Origin: Pseudomonas moorei
GTDB taxonomy: Bacteria; Pseudomonadota; Gammaproteobacteria; Pseudomonadales; Pseudomonadaceae
Direction: 5' to 3'
Length of the DNA: 64,000 bases
NCBI RefSeq assembly: GCF_008801475.1
Contig: NZ_VZPP01000001.1
Location: forward strand, 1-64,000
The position numbers and the translations under genes are program-made. This document shows positions 1-7,757 of the stretch, piece by piece. Numbering within the stretch: the first letter of the stretch is position 1; each line of letters opens with the position of its first letter. Under the pieces are notes generated by a model. It searched no databases. It saw nothing but the letters and a program-made list of their open reading frames with translations, and was not told the DNA's origin.

Positions 1-128
1 GGGCGCGGGCAATGCCGACACGCTGCTTTTGACCACCAGACAATTGCGCCGGGTATTTTTTGGCGTGGTCGGACAAACCGACCCGGGCCAGCAATTCGGC
101 CACACGTTGATCGATGTCAGCACGCGAT
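1..128 (-). pseudogene. MetN-like ABC transporter ATPase fragment (partial)
   Basis: Read on the minus strand, this stretch gives residues [17 protein letters not shown], then the ABC signature [14 protein letters not shown], and runs off the window edge. This matches the middle of methionine-importer ATPases (MetN). No start, Walker A or upstream part is present. The upstream side joins directly, in a different frame, to a chemoreceptor gene at about position 121-128. Both partner genes plausibly shared a short TCGCG-type stretch at the join. The fragment cannot be expressed as a normal MetN from its own start here. It is either a real fusion or deletion relic or an assembly chimera. Confidence 0.75.
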
Positions 129-1038
129 TCAATTCGCCAGCCAGGCTTTGCATGACATCCACTGTCTCCTGCACCACTCGGGCACCTTCGTGCGCTGTAT
201 CGTCGGTTTTCAGTGAAGTCTCATAGGCCATGCGTGCTGCTCGTGACTCGGTTTCCTGCTGGAGAACCTGAGCAGTGATATCGCTCGCAAACTTAACGAC
301 TTTGTAAAGGTTGCCGTTGCCGTCGTACACCGGATTGTAAGTCGCACGTAACCAGACGGTGTTTCTCTGGTTGTTGAGGCGCTTGAAGTTACCGGAGAAA
401 AATTCGCCGTGATTCAGGCGCTCCCAGAACTGGCGATACTCGCTGGATTCACTTTCGCTACGCTCACAGAACAGGCGATGGTGCTTGCCAATAATCTCAT
501 CGAGGCGGTAACCCATCACTGCAAGGAAGTTTTCGTTGGCGCTGATGACTTCTCCCTGTCGGTTGAACTCAATGGTTGCCATGGAACGGTTAATCGCTTT
601 GATTTGGCTCTCCTGCTCTTGTTCTTTCAGCACCCGGGCCGTGACATCAGTAGCAATCTTGACCACCTTGATCACCCGTCCAGAAGCGTCATGAACAGGG
701 ATATAACTGGCTTCCAGCCAAATTTCACGCCCCTGTTTGTCCAGGCGCAGGAAGCGGTCGTTCATGAACTCCCCCTTACTCAGGCGTGACCAAAAACCTT
801 GATAAGCGACGCTGTTGGCGTATGTCGGCGTACAGAACAAGCGGTGATGTCGGGCATGAATTTCCTCAAGGCGATAGCCCATCAGTCTCAGGAAATTGTT
901 ATTGGCGCCGAGGATCGTGCCATCAGGCTGGAACTCAATCATAGCCATGGAGCCACCTAGTGCGGCGAGGGTGGCTTCGCAGTCGGCCAATCGCTGCTGG
1001 CTGATGGCCAGGCTTTTTTTGATTTGCGAGTTGAACAT
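121..1038 (-). pseudogene. PAS-PAS methyl-accepting chemotaxis protein, 3' end lost
   Basis: The ATG at 1038 opens a protein with two consecutive PAS domains (roughly residues 25-125 and 145-245). Each has the GYRLEEI/GYRLDEI and HHRLFC motifs typical of Aer/BdlA-like cytosolic receptors. After them comes the start of the MCP helical domain ([19 protein letters not shown]). No membrane segment is seen. The conserved signalling hairpin (normally DQTNLLALNAAIEAARAGE) is absent, because the sequence turns into an ABC ATPase fragment near 121-128 and the reading frame becomes meaningless. The family senses redox or energy state through PAS-bound cofactors and signals to CheA. As it stands the product would lack the CheA/CheW contact region and should not signal. 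Confidence 0.8.
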
Positions 1039-1091
1039 AGGTACCTCAGTTGAGATGGACTGCTTGGCACTTTCATCAAGCTAACGCAAAA

Positions 1092-1120
1092 CTTATACAA
1101 TGCGAAATAAATTGTACAAG
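1092..1120 (-). promoter_or_regulatory. Inverted repeat over a probable promoter of the chemoreceptor gene
   Basis: Two 10-base arms, CTTATACAAT and ATTGTACAAG, are inverted with 9 of 10 positions matching and a 9-base spacer. On the minus strand the arms contain TTGTAC and, 16 bases later, TATAAG, a plausible -35/-10 pair ending about 55 bases before the ATG at 1038. A repressor site overlapping a promoter would look like this. No binding protein can be named. Confidence 0.4.
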
Positions 1121-1545
1121 AAAATTCGTGGTTGAACACAAGGGATGCAGGTTGATCGTGGGGAATGCGTTGATCGGATCCTCTGCACAGGTCAGTGAGT
1201 TATAGAGCGCAGAGCGGGTATTCATCGTCAAAGAAAAACGTCATCGCCCTCTGATTAGCCTTGTGCGCACGACAGTATCTTGTATAGGTTTGTGTCCCAT
1301 ACGCCCGGGAACAGCGTTGGGAAGGGCGCTATTCTTTGCGCCGTTTAATCGACTGGGGGAGATGAGCGGCCCAATTCATGGTCAAGGACCAGAAAGGTGC
1401 AGTCGCCGGCATCATTCCCTGTAACGAGAACCACGCCTGAGGGGTGAACGTGGTCATCGCTGAAGGTTTTGATGGTGAAAAGTCAAACGACAGTGCCGCC
1501 CTTTCGAGTAGGGGCGGCTGGTATCCATTGGGTATCGCTCGACTA
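1121..1545. other. Intergenic stretch without a convincing gene
   Basis: No reading frame here has a start, ribosome-binding site and recognisable product together. The minus strand shows a short codon-like tail ending around 1345 but no start. It may be a relic of a gene downstream of the HIUase-like gene. Nothing else is seen. Confidence 0.5.
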
Positions 1546-1956
1546 TCAATTGCCCCGGTAGGTGGAGAAGCCGTAGGGGCTGAGAAGCAACGGGATGTGG
1601 TAGTGCGGGACAGTTCCGTCCACCTCAAATATGACGGGTACCTCCGGAAAGAAGCTGGACGTTTTGTGCGCCTTGAACCACTCACCGGTTTTGAAGGTGA
1701 CACGGTAGGTACCTTTCTCCAGACCCCGACCTTCCGGATACAGCCCGGTGATACGACCTTGCTCATTGGTCGCCGCGCTGTTGAGCATGTCCCAGTTTTT
1801 CCCATCCTGTTTTTCCAGCGTGACATTGACGCCAGGGGAGGGCAGGCCATCCTGCAAGTTGAGTACGTGCACGCTCAGTGGATTTGCCGCCGCTGATGCA
1901 AGGGCTGAAAGGGCACTCAATACAGCGCCAGCGAAGAAACTTTTCAATAGAGTCAT
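1546..1956 (-). CDS. Periplasmic transthyretin-like / 5-hydroxyisourate hydrolase
   Basis: The start is the ATG at 1956, which has AAGGAC just upstream. A signal peptide (residues 1-23, ...LSALASAAA) leads into a 110-residue transthyretin-like domain: LSVHVLNLQDGLPSPGVNVTLE, then HYHIPLLLSPYGFSTYRG at the C terminus. The final YRG plus one residue is the family hallmark, normally YRGS; here it is YRGN. Enzymes of this family hydrolyse 5-hydroxyisourate in urate breakdown. Exported versions (E. coli HiuH/YedX) sit next to the HprRS two-component system, as here. The gene follows the GlcG-like gene by 10 bases and is probably co-transcribed with it. No other purine-catabolism gene is nearby, so a stress role is as likely as urate catabolism. 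Confidence 0.88.
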   Translation of the reverse strand: MTLLKSFFAGAVLSALSALASAAANPLSVHVLNLQDGLPSPGVNVTLEKQDGKNWDMLNSAATNEQGRITGLYPEGRGLEKGTYRVTFKTGEWFKAHKTSSFFPEVPVIFEVDGTVPHYHIPLLLSPYGFSTYRGN

Positions 1957-1966
1957 GGTGATGTCC

Positions 1967-2470
1967 TTAGTTTTTAACGGCAGGTAAAACTTTGTTGATA
2001 GCGACCTCTGCACAACCTTCATCGTTTGCAGCGCCGCCTGCACCGGCCACTCCGATGGCGCCGATGACCTGACCCTCGAACGTCAATGGCACGCCTCCAC
2101 CCAGCAGCAACAACTCATCGAGGGTGTTGAGGTTTTCAGCATCCGGATTAGCGCGAGCGCGCTGCGCTAACAACCGCGTCGAAGTCTTGGTCGACAGGGC
2201 GGTATAGGCTTTGCGTTGCGCGGCTAACGTGTTGTGCGGGCCGACATTGTCATCGCGTTGCACGGCAACCAGATTGCCGCCACGGTCAACAACGGCGGCA
2301 ACGGCTGTGCGGCCATCGGCGTGACAGGCTGTGAGCGCGGCATTGAGCAAATCGTTCGCCATTGCAAGTGACACGTCCTTGCGCTGCGCCACTTGATCCG
2401 GGGCTGCAACGGCGAACGCAGAGCTCATTGCGAGTGTGACCAGCAATGAAGTCGATAGGCTTGTACGCAT
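1967..2470 (-). CDS. Exported GlcG/HbpS-like (DUF336) haem-binding-family protein
   Basis: The ATG at 2470 is preceded by AAGGAAACC and begins a 167-residue protein. A signal peptide (MRTSLSTSLLVTLAMSSAFAVAA) is followed by one GlcG/HbpS-type domain with the family's VAAVVDRGGNLVAVQRDD strand, the LLLLGGGVPLTFEGQVIGAIGVAGA glycine-rich segment and a C-terminal CAEVAINKVLP helix. HbpS homologues bind haem or iron and take part in oxidative-stress sensing; many others have no known role. It heads a two-gene unit with the HIUase-like gene and is divergent from a response-regulator gene with a likely shared operator at 2549-2566. That arrangement suggests a redox or metal-stress role in the periplasm. 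Confidence 0.85.
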   Translation of the reverse strand: MRTSLSTSLLVTLAMSSAFAVAAPDQVAQRKDVSLAMANDLLNAALTACHADGRTAVAAVVDRGGNLVAVQRDDNVGPHNTLAAQRKAYTALSTKTSTRLLAQRARANPDAENLNTLDELLLLGGGVPLTFEGQVIGAIGVAGAGGAANDEGCAEVAINKVLPAVKN

Positions 2471-2548
2471 GCGGTTTCCTTGGTTGAGGCTGTCTGAGTC
2501 ATTGCCAGACATCATGACCAGCGCACCCCGTCAGAATGATTGCCTCCT

Positions 2549-2566
2549 GATTACCAATATGTAATG
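2549..2566. promoter_or_regulatory. HprR/CusR-like operator
   Basis: The 18-base site GATTACCAATATGTAATG has inverted ATTAC/GTAAT arms. It agrees at 14 of 18 positions with the E. coli HprR (YedW)/CusR box CATTACAAAATTGTAATG as I recall it. It lies between the divergent GlcG-like gene and the response-regulator gene, 50 bases before the latter, where an autoregulatory site would be expected. Confidence 0.6.
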
Positions 2567-2616
2567 TGAGAAATCAGCGAAGCGGGCTAGCCTGTGCGCC
2601 TGTTCCGGAGGAAAAA

Positions 2617-3288
<672 letters not shown>

Positions 3289-3323
3289 ATCCGTTTCCGC
3301 GCACCCTGAGCCTGCGCCTGGCG

Positions 3324-4655
3324 ATGATGTTCGCACTGGTCAGCACGCTGTTACTGGGCTCCATTGGTTTTTATCTCTATCAATCGCTGCAGCGAGAGAT
3401 TGCCTGGCGCGATGACCAGGCCCTGCTGGGGCGCCTGGAGCGAATGCAAGCCTTGATCAGCGATAGCGACAGCATCGAGCAACTGCGAGGTCGGCCCAAG
3501 CTCTACGAAAACATGTTGGGCAATCGCGACAATTTGCTATGGATCGTCGATGACACCGGCAAGGTGCTGATCGAAATCAACCCAGTGGGGATGACGATTC
3601 CAAAGTTGCCGGCGGCACCCCATGCTCGCCTCGTCGACGATCACGCTTCCGAGCCGGTGCGGCTTGCCTGGCAGGACGTCATGCAGGGTGATCGCGGCTT
3701 GACCCTGATCGCTGGCAAGTTGTTGGCAGAGCGTGAGCAGATGATGGGGGCTTACCGGCTCAAGCTATGGCTGGCCATGTCCGTCGGTGCGCTGCTGGCT
3801 TTCGTATTTGGCTGGTGGGTCAGTCAACGAGGCTTGCGCCCCGTGCGTCTGCTGGCCAAGCGCGCTGCGGCAATTGACGTGCAGCATCTGCATCTGCGGC
3901 TGGATGAGTTCAATGAACTGAATGAGCTCAAGCTGCTCTGTAGCGCCCTCAACCAGATGCTTGCACGCCTTGAGGACGGATTCGCCCAGCTATCACGCTT
4001 CTCGGAAGACCTCGCCCATGAGATGCGCACCCCGCTCGGTAACCTGATGGGTCATACCCAGCAAGCCCTGAGGCGCAGTCGCTCCATCGAGGACTATCAG
4101 AACCTGCTGGTTTCCAATCAGGAAGAGTATGAAAGGCTGGCACGAATGATCGACAGCATGCTGTTTCTTGCTCGCACCGAGCAGGCCAACGCTCGCGTAA
4201 ACGTCGAGCAAATCAACCTGCACGATCTGATTGAGCAGCTCTGTGAGTATTTCGAAGGCGTGGCGCAAGAGCGAGATGTGCAACTGCTTAACCAGACTCA
4301 GGATCAGTTGATGGGGGATCCAGGCTTGATCCGTCGAGCATTGGCAAACTTGCTGGCCAACGCATTGCGCTACGCCATTCCCGAATCTGCAGTGACGATC
4401 AGCAGCAGGGTGATGCAAGACACGCTCGACATTACGGTGCACAACCACGGCGAGCCGATTGCAGCAGAACATCTGCCGCGATTGTTTGAGCGCTTTTACC
4501 GATGCGACCCTTCACGTAATCAGCCCGACGACTCGGGTGGTCTGGGATTGGCCATTGTGCGCTCAATCATGCAACTGCATGGCGGTTCTGTAAGCGTTGA
4601 TAGCACTGAAGCAGGTACAAGCTTTCACTTGGCGTTTCCCCTTAAACGTGCCTGA
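3324..4655 (+). CDS. Heavy-metal-type sensor histidine kinase (HprS/CusS-like)
   Basis: Two membrane helices (near MFALVSTLLLGSIGFYLY and LWLAMSVGALLAFVFGWWV) flank a periplasmic loop of about 130 residues. After them come HAMP, the H-box FSEDLAHEMRTPLGN, the N-box NLLANALRYA and the G-box GGLGLAIVRSI, as in CusS/IrlS/HprS kinases. The ATG at 3324 falls inside the first hydrophobic helix. The frame stays open upstream to a CTG at 3285 that overlaps the regulator's stop (CTGA) and adds a typical [14 protein letters not shown] terminus. The true start is therefore probably that CTG. The kinase should phosphorylate the preceding regulator. Confidence 0.88.
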   Translation: MMFALVSTLLLGSIGFYLYQSLQREIAWRDDQALLGRLERMQALISDSDSIEQLRGRPKLYENMLGNRDNLLWIVDDTGKVLIEINPVGMTIPKLPAAPHARLVDDHASEPVRLAWQDVMQGDRGLTLIAGKLLAEREQMMGAYRLKLWLAMSVGALLAFVFGWWVSQRGLRPVRLLAKRAAAIDVQHLHLRLDEFNELNELKLLCSALNQMLARLEDGFAQLSRFSEDLAHEMRTPLGNLMGHTQQALRRSRSIEDYQNLLVSNQEEYERLARMIDSMLFLARTEQANARVNVEQINLHDLIEQLCEYFEGVAQERDVQLLNQTQDQLMGDPGLIRRALANLLANALRYAIPESAVTISSRVMQDTLDITVHNHGEPIAAEHLPRLFERFYRCDPSRNQPDDSGGLGLAIVRSIMQLHGGSVSVDSTEAGTSFHLAFPLKRA

Positions 4656-4700
4656 ACTCGAACCGAAGGTATTGCACCTGACACAGCGGATGTTTGCGAA

Positions 4701-5456
4701 TTAAACGATATCGTCAATCAGGATATGGTGCAGCCCGCGGCTACACTGCTCGATGCGTGCTTCGACCTTGTAGACGTTACGCAACATCTGTCGGGTAATG
4801 ACCTCGTTGCCTGGACCACTGCCTTGAGTGGTGCCGTCGGCGATAACAAGCACCTGGTCGGCAAAGCGCAGTGCCTGGTTCAGGTCGTGGATGGCAATGA
4901 ACACAATGACCTCGCGCTTGCGGGCCAGTGTGCGCATGAAGTCAAGCACCTGCACCTGCCGATGCATATCGAGGGCGCTGGTCGGTTCGTCCATCAGCAG
5001 GATTTCCGGCTCGCGTACCAGCGTTTGTGCGATCGAGACCAATTGTTGCTGACCGCCGCTCAATTCGCCGAGGTTGCGAAACGACAGTCCGGTGATGCCC
5101 AGCGCCGCGAGAATCTCGTCGACCCGTTTCAATTCATCATCGTGTACGACCCAGCCCGCGGTCAGTTGTTTACGCGCCAATAGCACCGATTCGTAGACCG
5201 TCAGTCGAGCGCTGGCATTCAAACCCTGGGGCATGTAGCTAATGCCCTGGGCGCCTTTTTTCGAGTCTTGCAGGATGACATGGCCGGGCCCGTCGATCAG
5301 TCCGGCCATGCGTTTGAACAACGTCGACTTGCCTGCGGCATTGGGCCCGACCACCGCGACCACCTGTCCACCGAAAAAAGTGGTGGTGGTGACGTCGCGA
5401 ATGATCTCGCGCTGGCCGTAGCGTGCGCCGAGATTTTCCAGCTGAAGCTTTACCAT
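4701..5456 (-). CDS. Iron-siderophore ABC transporter ATPase (FecE/FepC type)
   Basis: A 251-residue ATPase with Walker A GPNAAGKST, signature LSGGQQQ and Walker B EILLMDEPTSALD followed by the H-loop IHDLNQA. It has the FecE/FepC pattern used for Fe(III)-siderophores and haem. It overlaps the permease stop by a few bases, giving an SBP-permease-ATPase operon directly downstream of the TonB receptor on the same strand. It should energise cytoplasmic uptake of the siderophore made by the nearby biosynthetic genes. Confidence 0.92.
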   Translation of the reverse strand: MVKLQLENLGARYGQREIIRDVTTTTFFGGQVVAVVGPNAAGKSTLFKRMAGLIDGPGHVILQDSKKGAQGISYMPQGLNASARLTVYESVLLARKQLTAGWVVHDDELKRVDEILAALGITGLSFRNLGELSGGQQQLVSIAQTLVREPEILLMDEPTSALDMHRQVQVLDFMRTLARKREVIVFIAIHDLNQALRFADQVLVIADGTTQGSGPGNEVITRQMLRNVYKVEARIEQCSRGLHHILIDDIV

Positions 5457-6511
5457 GAGTTTTTCTTCCCGCCGAGAATCAAGGATATGAAGAACGGCAC
5501 GCCGATCAGTGAAGTGACGACGCCGATGGGGAATATCGCGCCCGGGATCAGGGTTTTGCTGACCACAGAGCTCGCCGAAAGAATCAACGAGCCCGTCAGC
5601 AACGAGGCAGGCAAAAAGAACCGTTGGTCTTCACCGATCAGCATGCGGGCGATGTGCGGGCCGACCAGCCCGATGAATCCGATGGTGCCGACAAAAGCCA
5701 CTGGAAACGAGGCGAGCAGGCTGACCATGATCAATGTCTGAAAACGCAGGCGGCGCACGTTGATGCCGAAACTGGCGGCCTTGTCATCGCCCAGTCGCAG
5801 GGCCGTCAGGGCCCAGGCGCGTTTGGCGAAGATCGGCAGGGTGATGAGAATGACCAGGCAGATCACGCCGAGCTTCGGCCAGGTGGCTTTGGTCAGGCTG
5901 CCCATCGTCCAGAACACGACGGCGGCCACGGCTTGCTCGGTGGCGAAGAACTGCACCAGCGCCAACAGCGCGTTGAACGTGAACACCAGGGCAATGCCGA
6001 GCAGCACGATGGTTTCGGCGGTAACGCCGCGACGCATGCTTAAAAAGTGGATTAACAGCGCCGACACCATGGCCATGATGAACGCGTTCAACGGCACCAT
6101 GTACTGCGCTGCCAACGGGAACAGCGCGACACCGAACGCCAGCCCCAACGCCGCGCCAAAACCGGCAGCGGCAGAAATGCCCAACGTAAACGGACTGGCC
6201 AACGGGTTATTGAGGATCGTCTGCATCTGGGCGCCAGCCAGCGATAACGCCGCGCCGACGGCGACGGCCATCAGGGCCACCGGCAGGCGGATGTCCCACA
6301 TGACCACGCGCACTTGCGCTGAAGCACTGTCGGGCGAGAACAGGGCGCCGAGTACTTCGTTGAAGCTGTAACTCGCCGGCCCCAGCGCCAGATCGAGCAG
6401 TACGCTGCACAACAGCAAGATCACCAGCCCGAGGAGAATCAGGCGTTTACGTAGCACCAGGCGACGATAGGTTTCGCGCTGGGCGACCACGGCGTCGGTC
6501 AATGAGCTCAT
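5450..6511 (-). CDS. FecCD-family siderophore ABC permease
   Basis: A 353-residue inner-membrane protein with about ten helices and the FecCD hallmarks GAQMQTILNNPLASPFTLGISAAAG near residue 90 and FIGLVGPHIARMLIG near residue 280. Only one permease gene is present, so it probably works as a homodimer, as in BtuC-type systems. Its start overlaps the stop of the binding-protein gene (ATGA), which indicates translational coupling. Confidence 0.93.
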   Translation of the reverse strand: MSSLTDAVVAQRETYRRLVLRKRLILLGLVILLLCSVLLDLALGPASYSFNEVLGALFSPDSASAQVRVVMWDIRLPVALMAVAVGAALSLAGAQMQTILNNPLASPFTLGISAAAGFGAALGLAFGVALFPLAAQYMVPLNAFIMAMVSALLIHFLSMRRGVTAETIVLLGIALVFTFNALLALVQFFATEQAVAAVVFWTMGSLTKATWPKLGVICLVILITLPIFAKRAWALTALRLGDDKAASFGINVRRLRFQTLIMVSLLASFPVAFVGTIGFIGLVGPHIARMLIGEDQRFFLPASLLTGSLILSASSVVSKTLIPGAIFPIGVVTSLIGVPFFISLILGGKKNSW

Positions 6512-7695
6512 GGTTTGACCTCCGGCTTGCGCAAGCTGACAAAGTAACCCGACTCATACGGCACCGGCAGGAAGCGCTCATGCAATTGGCGAAATGACGC
6601 GTCCGGATCCAGGTCGGCAAACAGTGCCGGATGGAACCATTTCGCCAATTGCTGGATGGCGACGAACTGGTAGGGGCTGTTGTAGAACTGATGCCAGATG
6701 GCGTGAAAGGCTTGATCGTCCTGAGCCTTGATACCGGCGTAGGCGGGGCGCCGGGTGTACCAGGCAAGTTTTTTTCTGGCTTGCGCCATGTCCGCGCCCG
6801 GGCCGACACCGACCCAATGCCCGCCAGGTGCAAAGGCTTCCCAGTTTGCGGTCGTGACGACGACATGCGCCGGGTTGGAGACGACGACTTGCTCGGGGTT
6901 CAACTGGCCGAACGTGGTGGGAATGATGTGGCGGGCGATGTTGTTGCCGCCGGCCATATCGACGAACAGTCCAAAGTTCTCGTTGCCGAAGCTCAGGCAG
7001 CAATCATCGGTATAGCCTCCAATGCGCTCGATGAACACGCTGGGGCGGGGCGGGTGTTGTTTCTCGATGACGTCGGTGACGCGACGAATTTGCTGGTTGC
7101 GAAAATCAATGAAGGCTTCGGCGCGTTGCTCTTTATCGAACAGTCGGCCGAACAGGCGCATGGTCGGCTCGGTGTTCTGGATCGGGTTGTTGCGAAAGTC
7201 GACGTAAACCACCGGGATGCCCAAGGCGTCGAGCTTCTCGATGTAGCGCGCATCTTCGGTCGCATGTTGCGCCTCAATATTGAGGATGATCACGTCCGGT
7301 CGCTGCGATATGGCCTGCTCGATATCGAAGGTGCCGTCTTCAAATCCGCCGAAGGTGGGGATCCTGGCGATGTCGGGGAATTTGCGCAGGTAGGCGCCGT
7401 AGGTGTCCGGGTCCGACTGGATCAGATCCTTGCGCCAGCCGACGATGCGCTCGATGGGGTTTTGTGTGTCCAGTGCGGCGACCAGATACAACTGGCGGCC
7501 TTCACCGAGAATGACGCGTCTGACCGGCAAGTGCACCTTGACCTTGCGCCCCAGTAGATCGGTCACCTCAGTGAGCGCCGGATCCGCTTGAGCGGCGAGC
7601 ACGCTGCGCGGTGCAAGGGAAAGCACTACCAGGCTCAGCAGTCCTGCCAAAAGCAGCGCAGCGAAAGCGTGGCTGCGTCGATCAAAAATCACCAT
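6508..7695 (-). CDS. Periplasmic iron-siderophore binding protein
   Basis: A 395-residue protein with an N-terminal signal (FAALLLAGLLSLVVLSLAPRSVLA), then the PF01497-type helical-backbone fold: TEVTDLLGRKVKVHLPVRRVILG, PDVIILN and YQFVAIQQLAKWFHP. There is no lipobox, so it is probably soluble. The ATG at 7695 is preferred over a TTG at 7728 because the TTG lacks a ribosome-binding site. It is larger than FepB/FhuD (about 300 residues). It should hand the ferric siderophore to the FecCD permease encoded next. Confidence 0.88.
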   Translation of the reverse strand: MVIFDRRSHAFAALLLAGLLSLVVLSLAPRSVLAAQADPALTEVTDLLGRKVKVHLPVRRVILGEGRQLYLVAALDTQNPIERIVGWRKDLIQSDPDTYGAYLRKFPDIARIPTFGGFEDGTFDIEQAISQRPDVIILNIEAQHATEDARYIEKLDALGIPVVYVDFRNNPIQNTEPTMRLFGRLFDKEQRAEAFIDFRNQQIRRVTDVIEKQHPPRPSVFIERIGGYTDDCCLSFGNENFGLFVDMAGGNNIARHIIPTTFGQLNPEQVVVSNPAHVVVTTANWEAFAPGGHWVGVGPGADMAQARKKLAWYTRRPAYAGIKAQDDQAFHAIWHQFYNSPYQFVAIQQLAKWFHPALFADLDPDASFRQLHERFLPVPYESGYFVSLRKPEVKP

Positions 7696-7757
7696 GGTCA
7701 AAGCCTTTGCAAAAGTCAGGACGGTCAACGGCTGACACCGCTGCCGGGCTGAACGTT

